This document shows positions 56,735 through 64,000 of a stretch of 64,000 nt of DNA, one piece after another (position 1 is the first letter of the stretch; the number at the start of each line of letters is the position of its first letter). The notes below the pieces were generated by a model. The model did no database searches. It worked only from the letters and a program-made list of their open reading frames with translations, and had not been told where the DNA came from. Position numbers and translations under genes: made by a program. Source of the DNA: Mangrovimonas sp. YM274 (GTDB lineage: Bacteria > Bacteroidota > Bacteroidia > Flavobacteriales > Flavobacteriaceae); the NCBI RefSeq assembly GCF_030908385.1, contig NZ_CP133091.1, positions 2,342,128-2,406,127 on the forward strand, written 5' to 3'.

Positions 56735-57964
56735 CTAATCTAAAAATCGATAGTAACCGCATTTCAAGTAGGCTCCCTCTGGAAAGTTAACAGGATGATC
56801 GCTGTCATGCTGAGTTTTTAAGATCAATTCAAAGGTTCTCCCTGAACTATTTAATACTTGTTTGTTGATATCAAAAAAGGCCTGAGCAACCACCCTTGAA
56901 GAACAAGAAGCCAACACCAACAACCCTTTTTTAGCAGTTAACTGCGCACCCAATGTTGCCAATTGTGCGTATTTCTTTTTTGCCAAATCCACTTCAGAAG
57001 CCTGTTTGGCAAAACTAGGCGGATCAATAACCACCACGTCAAATGTCTCTCCTTGCTTGATTAGGTTTTCCAGTTCTTTGAATGCATCACCTGCGATGGT
57101 GTTATGTACACCGGAATACGCATTTAATTTTCCATTGGCCACCGCCACCTCCAACGCCTGTTTACTAATATCCAAACTAGTTACTGCAGTAGCTCCATTA
57201 TACAACGCATGTACCGAAAATCCTCCTGCATACGAAAACACATCCAAAACAGTTTTCCCATCACTCCATTCCCCCACCTGTTTTCTATTGGCGCGATGAT
57301 CTAAAAAATAGCCTGTTTTATGCCCTTTAATCACGTTAGCAGAGAAATTCACGCCGTGTTCCACAAATTCCACAACCGCACTCTCCAATACTCCATACAC
57401 AACTGCCCCATCAACTAACTTTTGATTAGGCTTATTTTGAAGACTTCTACTCAAACGAATCACTACGGTTTCAGCATTGGACAACTCCCGCATCATGGGT
57501 AAAATAGTTTCCAAATACGGAAGCCAAATTTCGGAATACAGTTTCACCACCAAAACATGGGCATATACATCGGCAATCAACCCCGGAAACCCATCATTTT
57601 CACCAAAAATAAGACGGTAACTATTGGTGTTGGTCTGCAATAATTCCTGACGTTGTGCAAAGGCTTCCTGAATTTTCTGATGAAAAAAGTCGGTATTTAT
57701 GACGGCTTGCTCTGCCCCACTATGCAACATTTTAATGCGGATTGGAGAGGCTGCATCATACAACCCCAAGCCCACTACCTTATTTTTGTTTTTACTAAAA
57801 ATAATGGCCAAATCACCAGATTTTGCATCCTCATTGATTTTGACAATACTGTTTGAAAACACCCAAGGATGGCCTTTGACTACAAACTGCTCGCCTTTGG
57901 CATTTAATTTTACCGCCAAACGCTTGGGCTGATAATTGGACTTTATAGTTTCAGAAAATAACAT
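56735..57964 (-). CDS. Class I SAM-dependent rRNA methyltransferase, RlmI-like
   Basis: 409 residues. N-terminal PUA domain (KLNAKGEQFVVKGHPWVFSNSI), an EEHD-like middle domain, and a Rossmann-type methyltransferase: SAM motif I KTVLDVFSYAGGFSVHAL, and motif IV VVIDPPSFAK. RlmI/RlmK-type enzymes methylate cytosine in 23S rRNA; the exact base is not deducible here. Length is normal for RlmI (about 396). Confidence 0.9.
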   Translation of the reverse strand: MLFSETIKSNYQPKRLAVKLNAKGEQFVVKGHPWVFSNSIVKINEDAKSGDLAIIFSKNKNKVVGLGLYDAASPIRIKMLHSGAEQAVINTDFFHQKIQEAFAQRQELLQTNTNSYRLIFGENDGFPGLIADVYAHVLVVKLYSEIWLPYLETILPMMRELSNAETVVIRLSRSLQNKPNQKLVDGAVVYGVLESAVVEFVEHGVNFSANVIKGHKTGYFLDHRANRKQVGEWSDGKTVLDVFSYAGGFSVHALYNGATAVTSLDISKQALEVAVANGKLNAYSGVHNTIAGDAFKELENLIKQGETFDVVVIDPPSFAKQASEVDLAKKKYAQLATLGAQLTAKKGLLVLASCSSRVVAQAFFDINKQVLNSSGRTFELILKTQHDSDHPVNFPEGAYLKCGYYRFLD

Positions 57965-58017
57965 AGCTGTGTATTAAGGTTTCAAAATTATAGGTTTTAA
58001 TTGGATTAAAGCCAATA

Positions 58018-58049
58018 AAAAAACGCAACCAGAAATGGTTGCGTTTTTT
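58018..58049 (-). terminator. Terminator of the lipocalin-like gene
   Basis: AAAAAACGCAACCA / TGGTTGCGTTTTTT, 14-bp stem, four-base loop (GAAA on plus, TTTC on minus). The same stem recurs inverted at 58814-58843. Confidence 0.9.
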
Positions 58050-58068
58050 GTTTTTTCGTTTTTTTTTA

Positions 58069-58596
58069 TTACTCCTCTCTAACAAAAGTTTGAAAAGTAG
58101 TCATTGTTTGAGTAACTTCATAACCTTGTTGGTTTTGAGTATCTGAAATATCACTTTTCAATTTCATCATTGTTTCTGTCATTTCTAGTATCACAAACTC
58201 TTGTATTAACTCATCACTAGTCATTGTAATTACATCTCCTTCCATTTCCCAAGTTCCTTCTAAATATTGTGAAATCATACCAAAATCTTGAGTTTCACTC
58301 TCTCCCTGACTTGTTGCGGTTACCTCAAGCCCAAAAGCACCATCGGCAATTACTTCATTAGGAGTTTCAGTGAACGTCCAAACGTAATCTATGTCGTAAG
58401 CTTCCCCTACAACATCAGAGGATACTGATTGCCCCATATATTCATAGGATGTTTCCCCTTCATAGTTATACTCTACCATGGACCAAGACCCTGCAAGTTC
58501 TCCGGTAATAACAGCAGGATTATCATTACCATCATCACTAGAACACGACACAAATAGCAATGTAACGAATGCAAACAATAGATTAAGTTTTTTCAT
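58069..58596 (-). CDS. Lipocalin-like lipoprotein
   Basis: 175 residues; lipobox LFVSCSSD (Cys18). The rest is a lipocalin-like beta-barrel: GELAGSWSMVEYNY, an alternating strand series, LEGTWEMEGDVITMTSDE and a final TMMKLKSDISD. Bacteroidota encode many such small lipoproteins; ligand unknown. It stands between two identical-stem terminators, with no neighbour on its strand closer than dnaK. Confidence 0.82.
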   Translation of the reverse strand: MKKLNLLFAFVTLLFVSCSSDDGNDNPAVITGELAGSWSMVEYNYEGETSYEYMGQSVSSDVVGEAYDIDYVWTFTETPNEVIADGAFGLEVTATSQGESETQDFGMISQYLEGTWEMEGDVITMTSDELIQEFVILEMTETMMKLKSDISDTQNQQGYEVTQTMTTFQTFVREE

Positions 58597-58813
58597 AATT
58601 TTTTTTGAATAATTATAATTGGTTAATAAAATTGAAGATCAAACTTAACAATAATAAAATGTTAAAATAAAACTTTTTCCTACTTTTTTTAACAACAAAA
58701 CCAATAAATAAGCACATAAACCCTTAAATCAAATATTTACAGTTCACTTTTTCACAACCTTTTTAACCAATTTAAAAAAAACATCTATTTCATAAGCTAT
58801 CTTGCCAAAAAGC

Positions 58814-58843
58814 AAAAAACGCAACCATTTCTGGTTGCGTTTT
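58814..58843 (-). terminator. Terminator of dnaK
   Basis: AAAACGCAACCA / TGGTTGCGTTTT stem, with T tracts on the minus strand, 35 bp after the dnaK stop. The stem sequence matches the terminator of the lipocalin-like gene and the loop is its reverse complement. Confidence 0.88.
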
Positions 58844-58877
58844 CATTGCTTGAAATTCCTTCTTTCGAAGGAATTTG

Positions 58878-60785
58878 TTATTTCACTTCTTCGAAGTCTA
58901 CGTCTTCAACATCGTTGCTTTCGCCTGCATCGCTACCTGCGTTTCCTTCAGGTTGTGCTCCAGCCCCGTTTTGTTGTGCTTCCGCTTGTGCTTTGTACAT
59001 TTCTTCGCTAGCTACTTTCCATGCTTCGTTAATTTTCTCCAAAGCAGGATCAATTACCGCGATATCCTTGGTTTCGTAAGCTTTCTTCAACTCTTCCAAA
59101 GCATCTTCGATTGGCTTTTTCTTATCATCAGATAATTTATCACCAAACTCCTTCAACTGACTTTCGGTTTGGAAAATCATGGCATCGGCACTGTTCAACT
59201 TATCCGCAGTCTCCTTAGCTTTAGCATCTGCTTCGGCGTTTGCTTCAGCTTCTTGCTTCATCTTTTGGATTTCTTCTTCTGTCAATCCTGAAGAAGCTTC
59301 AATACGGATATCTTGAGATTTACCTGTCGCTTTATCTGTTGCGGATACTTTAATGATACCGTTGGCATCAATATCAAAGGTTACTTCAATTTGTGGTGTT
59401 CCTCTTTTTGCTGGTGGAATACCGTCTAAGTGGAAACGACCAATTGTTTTATTGTCTGCTGCCATTGGACGCTCTCCTTGCAACACGTGGATTTCAACCG
59501 ATGGTTGGTTATCCGCTGCCGTAGAGAACACCTGTGACTTTTTGGTAGGAATAGTTGTATTGGCCTCGATAAGCTTGGTCATTACATTACCCATAGTTTC
59601 AATACCTAAAGACAACGGCGTCACATCCAATAACAATACATCCTTAACATCTCCTGTTAATACACCACCTTGAATAGCGGCACCAACAGCTACTACCTCA
59701 TCTGGGTTTACACCTTTACTTGGTTTTTTACCGAAGAATTTCTCAACCGCATCCTGAACTGCAGGAATACGTGTAGATCCACCTACCAAGATAATTTCAT
59801 CGATATCACTCTTAGACAAACCAGCCGCTTTCAATGCAGACTCACATGGTGCAATGGTACGTTTTACCAAATCGTCGATTAATTGCTCAAATTTAGCTTT
59901 CGTCAAGGTACGTACCAAGTGCTTTGGTCCACTAGCAGTTGCAGTAACATAAGGTAAGTTGATTTCTGTTTGCGCAGAAGATGACAACTCAATCTTAGCT
60001 TTTTCTGCAGCTTCTTTTAAACGTTGTAATGCCATAGGATCTTTACGAAGGTCCATGTTTTCTTCAGCATTAAACTCTTCTGCCAACCAGTTGATGATTT
60101 TCTCATCTACGTCGTCACCACCTAAGTGCGTATCTCCATCGGTAGACAATACTTCAAATACACCGTCTCCCAATTCCAAGATAGAAACGTCATGTGTACC
60201 TCCACCAAAGTCGAATACGACGATTTTTTGATCGTGACCTTTTTTATCCAATCCATAAGCCAAGGCAGCTGCCGTAGGCTCGTTAATAATTCTTTCTACC
60301 TTTAAACCTGCAATCTCACCAGCTTCTTTAGTAGCTTGACGCTGAGAGTCGTTAAAATAGGCAGGTACTGTAATTACGGCACGGCTTACATCTTGTCCTA
60401 AGTAATCTTCAGCAGTTTTCTTCATTTTTTGAAGAATCATAGCCGAAAGTTCTTGAGGTGTGTACAAACGTCCGTCGATATCCACACGTGGAGTATCGTT
60501 ATCTCCTTTTACTACTTTATATGGTACGCGTTCTGCTTCTTTTTTAGATTCAGAATATTTATTCCCCATAAAACGTTTAATAGAATAAACCGTTTTAGTT
60601 GGGTTGGTTACTGCTTGTCTTTTGGCTGGGTCACCTACTTTAATTTCGCCTCCTTCAACAAAAGCAATAACCGATGGCGTAGTACGCTTACCTTCTGCGT
60701 TTGGGATTACAACAGGCTCGCTACCTTCCATTACAGAAACGCAAGAGTTTGTTGTACCTAAATCGATTCCAATAATTTTACTCAT
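58878..60785 (-). CDS. dnaK: Chaperone protein DnaK (Hsp70)
   Basis: 635 residues. ATPase domain: [48 protein letters not shown] and [13 protein letters not shown]; substrate-binding domain from about 385 ([16 protein letters not shown]) and the helical lid ending in a Glu/Gln/Ala-rich tail. ATP-driven refolding of client proteins. Length is normal. No dnaJ or grpE follows on this strand. Upstream, the 252-bp spacer to the next gene carries four TGTCA/TGACA half-sites. Confidence 0.98.
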   Translation of the reverse strand: MSKIIGIDLGTTNSCVSVMEGSEPVVIPNAEGKRTTPSVIAFVEGGEIKVGDPAKRQAVTNPTKTVYSIKRFMGNKYSESKKEAERVPYKVVKGDNDTPRVDIDGRLYTPQELSAMILQKMKKTAEDYLGQDVSRAVITVPAYFNDSQRQATKEAGEIAGLKVERIINEPTAAALAYGLDKKGHDQKIVVFDFGGGTHDVSILELGDGVFEVLSTDGDTHLGGDDVDEKIINWLAEEFNAEENMDLRKDPMALQRLKEAAEKAKIELSSSAQTEINLPYVTATASGPKHLVRTLTKAKFEQLIDDLVKRTIAPCESALKAAGLSKSDIDEIILVGGSTRIPAVQDAVEKFFGKKPSKGVNPDEVVAVGAAIQGGVLTGDVKDVLLLDVTPLSLGIETMGNVMTKLIEANTTIPTKKSQVFSTAADNQPSVEIHVLQGERPMAADNKTIGRFHLDGIPPAKRGTPQIEVTFDIDANGIIKVSATDKATGKSQDIRIEASSGLTEEEIQKMKQEAEANAEADAKAKETADKLNSADAMIFQTESQLKEFGDKLSDDKKKPIEDALEELKKAYETKDIAVIDPALEKINEAWKVASEEMYKAQAEAQQNGAGAQPEGNAGSDAGESNDVEDVDFEEVK

Positions 60786-60842
60786 AATACTAATTTCTTT
60801 ATTTGTTGCGTTGAATGTTCAGTTTTAAATTCAGGAGGTATA

Positions 60843-60884
60843 TGTCAATGATTATGCCATGACAAAAAATATGACACGATGTCA
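60843..60884. promoter_or_regulatory. Cluster of four TGTCA/TGACA half-sites upstream of dnaK
   Basis: On the plus strand: TGTCA (60843-60847), TGACA (60860-60864), TGACA (60872-60876), TGTCA (60880-60884); the last two form the 5-3-5 inverted repeat TGACA-CGA-TGTCA. On the minus strand 60859-60843 also reads TGGCAT-N5-TTGACA, which faintly resembles sigma-54 or -35 elements. A heat-shock regulator site is a guess. Confidence 0.4.
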
Positions 60885-61037
60885 CATTCTTATTTAAAGC
60901 CTTTTGCAACCCCTTGAAAAGAAAGGCAATCACTTTGTCTAAACTCTTTTTATTTTAATAGTAATAGCCCATCCATTCTTTTAAATTCTGTAACTTTAGT
61001 GTTTTAAACATCAGTTTTACACAAAAAAAGAATTATT

Positions 61038-61529
61038 ATGAAAAAACTTTTTGCACTTTTAATGTTTGCCTCCCTGCTATTTACAGCTTGTGAAGGTGAC
61101 CAAGGTCCTCCTGGCCCTCCTGGACAACCAGGCAGTATCTTTGTGGCTAGTGCCTTTGAAATAGAAGTCGATTTTACTTCTGGTAATGGCTATCAAATTT
61201 TAGAGCCTTATGGCTTTCAGGTCTACCCTTCGGATGTGGTATTAGTTTACATTTCTTGGGAATTTGATGGTCAAGATATTTGGCGCCCTCTACCACAAAC
61301 AGCTGAATTTGTTGAAGGTTCCTTGGTATACAACTTTGATTTCACTCAAGATGATGTACGATTATTTTTGGACGGAACCATAAACCCAGACATCCTTGGA
61401 CCAGAGTGGACCCAAGACCAATATTTCAGAGTGGTTGTAGTCCCTGCCGACAATATTGATGGTGTAGACCTTAATAATTTAGATGCCGTTATGGAGGCTG
61501 GAGGCATTTCTACTTTTGAACAAAAGTAA
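61038..61529 (+). CDS. Small lipoprotein with collagen-like motif
   Basis: 163 residues: lipobox LLFTACEGD (Cys17) followed at once by a short collagen-like run, GDQGPPGPPGQPG. The remainder is a beta-rich domain (VYPSDVVLVYISWEFDGQD..WTQDQYFRVVVVPAD) with no recognised active site; similar small lipoproteins recur in Flavobacteriaceae. Divergent from dnaK, with the half-site cluster between them. Function unknown. Confidence 0.8.
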   Translation: MKKLFALLMFASLLFTACEGDQGPPGPPGQPGSIFVASAFEIEVDFTSGNGYQILEPYGFQVYPSDVVLVYISWEFDGQDIWRPLPQTAEFVEGSLVYNFDFTQDDVRLFLDGTINPDILGPEWTQDQYFRVVVVPADNIDGVDLNNLDAVMEAGGISTFEQK

Positions 61530-61566
61530 CTTCACCCTAGTGTAAATCACTAAAATTAAAACACTT

Positions 61567-61607
61567 AAAATAAACGTTGATGCCTCTAGAGCATTAACGT
61601 TTATTTT
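61567..61607 (+). terminator. Terminator of the collagen-like lipoprotein gene
   Basis: AAAATAAACGTTGATGC / GCATTAACGTTTATTTT, 17 pairs with one G-T wobble and a seven-base loop, 37 bp after the stop codon; a T-rich tail follows. Confidence 0.8.
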
Positions 61608-61642
61608 GCACTTTTATACCCCTTATCTTCTTCAACAAACTG

Positions 61643-61650
61643 TATATTTG
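61643..61650 (+). promoter_or_regulatory. -7 box (TATATTTG) of the serine dehydratase gene
   Basis: TATATTTG, 24 bp before the ATG at 61675. No -33 TTTG at the right distance. Confidence 0.4.
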
Positions 61651-61674
61651 CGCTCAATTATATCGTTTTCGTAA

Positions 61675-63099
61675 ATGGAGTGCATTAGTGTATTTGACAT
61701 GTTAAAAATTGGTGTGGGACCATCTAGTTCCCATACACTTGGGCCTTGGAGGGCTGCAGAACGTTGGATTGCAGAATTAAAAAACAACAATAAATTTGAT
61801 AAGGTTGAAAAAGTTAAAGTTGACCTTTACGGTTCTTTGTCATTAACCGGTAAAGGGCATGCCACAGATTACGCCGTGCTTTTAGGTTTAAGTGGTGCCG
61901 ACCCAGAACGCATTCCAACCGAAGATATTGATGTTATCATCTCCAACATCAAAAATTCCAAAGCACTTTGTTTCAATAACGAAAAAATGATTCCTTTTGA
62001 GGTTTCCGAAGGAATTGTGTTCAATCGAAAATTTCTGCCATTCCATGCCAACGGTCTTACTTTTACAGCAACCATAAATGGCAGAAACTATAAATCTACC
62101 TACTACTCTATTGGCGGTGGATTTGTTGTTCAGGAAGAACGCAAAGTATCCAAAGCCAATAAAATCATCTTTTACTGCACGTTTCCCTACCCTATCGAGA
62201 CAGGCACCCAATTATTGGATTTCTGCAAACAATTGGAATTGCCCATTTCAGGAGTTGTTTTGGAAAACGAAAAATCCATACGAGAAGAAGCTGCCATCGA
62301 TTTTGAATTAAAACGTGTTTGGGACACCATGTTGGAATGCATGTACCTAGGTTGCCACACCGAAGGAAACCTGCCAGGTGGCCTTAATGTGAGAAGGCGT
62401 GCCTACGACACCCATCAAAAACTTAAAGGAGATCTCCCTTACAATACACCGGAGGAATGGTTAGAGACCATTCGCCATACCGAGGTGAAATTCAGACAGA
62501 TCTTTAAATGGGTAAGTTGTTTTGCTTTGGCGGTAAATGAAGTAAACGCCTCCTTGGGACGTGTAGTTACAGCTCCTACCAATGGTAGTGCCGGGGTAAT
62601 TCCTGCCGTATTGATGTACTACATGGTGATTGAAAACCACAAAGCCAATTTTGAACATATAAAACAATTCCTTTTGGTGGCAGGAGAAATTGGTAGCATC
62701 TTTAAAAAAGGCGCTACGATCTCTGCTGCAATGGGTGGATGCCAAGCCGAAATAGGTGTATCCTCTGCCATGGCCGCTGGTGCCCTTTGCGAGCTTTTGG
62801 GAGGTACTCCCGAACAGGTATTGGTAGCTGCAGAAATTGCCATGGAACACCATTTGGGACTTACTTGCGACCCAATTGCCGGATTGGTACAGGTGCCTTG
62901 TATCGAGCGTAACTCTATGGGAGCCATTAAAGCCATTAATGCCGCTGAATTGGCCCTGGACACAGACCCCAACAATGTAAAAGTGCCATTGGATAAAGTA
63001 GTCAACACCATGTGGGAAACTGCAAAGGACATGAATTCCAAGTACAAAGAAACTTCAGAAGGAGGTTTGGCCGTAGGAGTTAACCTAACCGACTGTTAA
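61675..63099 (+). CDS. sdaA: L-serine ammonia-lyase (serine dehydratase), iron-sulfur type
   Basis: Splits L-serine into pyruvate and ammonia using a [4Fe-4S] cluster. 474 residues, single chain with the N-terminal beta part ([24 protein letters not shown]) and C-terminal alpha part: [35 protein letters not shown] and [18 protein letters not shown], whose cysteines are the expected cluster ligands. Length and order match the one-chain family. Own promoter; panB follows after 97 bp. Confidence 0.96.
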   Translation: MECISVFDMLKIGVGPSSSHTLGPWRAAERWIAELKNNNKFDKVEKVKVDLYGSLSLTGKGHATDYAVLLGLSGADPERIPTEDIDVIISNIKNSKALCFNNEKMIPFEVSEGIVFNRKFLPFHANGLTFTATINGRNYKSTYYSIGGGFVVQEERKVSKANKIIFYCTFPYPIETGTQLLDFCKQLELPISGVVLENEKSIREEAAIDFELKRVWDTMLECMYLGCHTEGNLPGGLNVRRRAYDTHQKLKGDLPYNTPEEWLETIRHTEVKFRQIFKWVSCFALAVNEVNASLGRVVTAPTNGSAGVIPAVLMYYMVIENHKANFEHIKQFLLVAGEIGSIFKKGATISAAMGGCQAEIGVSSAMAAGALCELLGGTPEQVLVAAEIAMEHHLGLTCDPIAGLVQVPCIERNSMGAIKAINAAELALDTDPNNVKVPLDKVVNTMWETAKDMNSKYKETSEGGLAVGVNLTDC

Positions 63100-63166
63100 C
63101 AAAGTTTTAGCGTTTCAACACAAAGGAATAATAGCTTTAATAGCATAATTTCTTATTTAAACTCAT

Positions 63167-63174
63167 TATTTTTG
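63167..63174 (+). promoter_or_regulatory. -7 box (TATTTTTG) of panB
   Basis: TATTTTTG, 22 bp before the panB ATG; no -33 partner seen. Confidence 0.4.
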
Positions 63175-63196
63175 CATCTCCTAAATGTAAAACACG

Positions 63197-64000
63197 ATGT
63201 CTGTAGCTAAAAAAGAATACAAACGAATTACGGTTAAGTCCTTGGTAGAAATGAAGCAAAACGGAGAGAAAATCTCTATGCTTACTTCCTACGACTATAC
63301 TATGGCGAAAATTGTTGATGAAGCTGGAATAGATGTTATTCTTGTTGGAGATTCTGCCAGTAATGTTATGGCTGGTCACGAAACAACACTTCCCATCACT
63401 TTAGACCAAATGATCTATCATGCCTCTTCTGTAATAAGGGCGGTTCAACGTGCTTTGGTTGTAGTGGATTTACCTTTTGGTAGCTATCAGAGTGATCCTA
63501 AGGAAGCCCTTAGATCTGCCATTAGAATCATGAAAGAAAGTGGCGGACATGCCGTAAAACTTGAAGGTGGTAAAGAAATCAAAGAGAGTATCAAACGTAT
63601 TCTTCACGCCGGTATTCCTGTTATGGGGCATTTAGGATTGACGCCACAATCTATTTACAAATTCGGAACGTATACCGTAAGAGCTAAAGAAGAGCAAGAA
63701 GCCAAAAAGCTTAAGGAAGACGCCTTAATGTTGGAAAAAGCTGGTTGTTTCGCCATTGTTTTAGAAAAAATCCCTGCTCAACTGGCCAAAGAGGTTGCTG
63801 AAAGCGTTTCCATTCCTGTTATTGGTATTGGAGCCGGAAATGGTGTAGACGGACAGGTTTTGGTATTACACGACATGTTGGGAATGACCCATGAGTTTAA
63901 TCCAAGATTTTTGCGTCGCTACATGAATCTTTATGAAGACATGACCTCGGCCATCTCACAATACGTAGACGATGTGAAGACCCTGGATTTCCCTAACGAC
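63197..64000 (+). CDS. panB: 3-Methyl-2-oxobutanoate hydroxymethyltransferase (3' end outside window)
   Basis: Makes ketopantoate from 2-oxoisovalerate and methylene-tetrahydrofolate in pantothenate and coenzyme A synthesis. 268 codons are present, starting [20 protein letters not shown]; the family is about 265-272 residues, so only the last few codons and the stop are lost. Motifs: [21 protein letters not shown] (Mg2+ site), [25 protein letters not shown] and [22 protein letters not shown]. Nothing after the edge can be seen. Confidence 0.95.
   Translation, partial: MSVAKKEYKRITVKSLVEMKQNGEKISMLTSYDYTMAKIVDEAGIDVILVGDSASNVMAGHETTLPITLDQMIYHASSVIRAVQRALVVVDLPFGSYQSDPKEALRSAIRIMKESGGHAVKLEGGKEIKESIKRILHAGIPVMGHLGLTPQSIYKFGTYTVRAKEEQEAKKLKEDALMLEKAGCFAIVLEKIPAQLAKEVAESVSIPVIGIGAGNGVDGQVLVLHDMLGMTHEFNPRFLRRYMNLYEDMTSAISQYVDDVKTLDFPND

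Noticed and set aside
60833-60839. AGGAGGT on the plus strand upstream of dnaK as a Shine-Dalgarno for a hidden gene
   Set aside because: The following ATG opens only a few codons before a stop, and the motif does not face any gene on that strand at the right distance.

Overview
The window is about 64 kb of AT-rich DNA from a chromosome of the phylum Bacteroidota, very probably a (marine) member of the Flavobacteriaceae. Reasons: type IX secretion system (T9SS) genes and cargo (porQ, a PorP/SprF protein, three large secreted proteins with type A or type B sorting domains), a nearly complete menaquinone (men) gene set, almost no Shine-Dalgarno sequences, several promoters of the Bacteroidota type (TAnnTTTG near -7, two of them with TTTG 20 bp upstream), and near-leaderless starts. 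No phage, insertion sequence, CRISPR array, rRNA or tRNA gene was seen; the region looks like core chromosome with fast-evolving surface-protein genes set into it.

Layout. 1-3.1 kb: polyphosphate metabolism on the minus strand (ppx partial, ppk1, a SixA-like phosphatase). 3.6-15.7 kb: a plus-strand operon of a 3097-residue repeat protein with a gliding-motility-type C-terminal domain, a PorP/SprF outer-membrane partner and an OmpA-family TPR/PD40 lipid- or peptidoglycan-linked protein. 16-21 kb: CAP-domain lipoprotein, pdxH, a STAS-like protein, rnz, a second small STAS-like protein, pyrB, pyrR. 21-27 kb: rpsA, cmk, porQ, lon. 27.5-30.5 kb: a plus-strand ECF sigma / membrane anti-sigma-like / two beta-solenoid exported proteins operon. 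30.5-47.9 kb: the menaquinone region (menE, menC, menA, menB, menD, menF and a hotdog thioesterase), interleaved with two DUF3857/transglutaminase-like proteins, a CPBP protease, a DUF2490 protein, a sterol-desaturase-like enzyme, a UPF0173 hydrolase, a third STAS-like protein, a CvfB-like S1 protein, a DUF2853 protein and an alpha/beta hydrolase. 48-55.7 kb: two further T9SS cargo genes, one carrying twenty-two 81-bp repeats. 55.7-64 kb: a nitronate-monooxygenase-like enzyme, an RlmI-like methyltransferase, a lipocalin-like lipoprotein, dnaK, a small lipoprotein with a collagen-like stretch, L-serine dehydratase and the start of panB (runs off the window).

How the parts fit. PorQ belongs to the T9SS, whose exported cargo is represented by the 3097-, 1816- and 558-residue proteins; the first has its probable dedicated outer-membrane partner (PorP/SprF) encoded 10 bp downstream. 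The men genes supply menaquinone; only menH and the final methyltransferase are not recognisable here, and a Ser-His-Asp hydrolase next to the thioesterase and menF is a candidate for the former. The most notable structures are the 1266-bp higher-order repeat (two full copies plus a partial third) inside the giant adhesin-like gene, the mosaic 81-bp repeats in the second giant gene, an apparently active/inactive pair of transglutaminase-like proteins, three scattered STAS-like proteins of which two share the same divergent/convergent gene arrangement, and a cluster of TGTCA half-sites upstream of dnaK.
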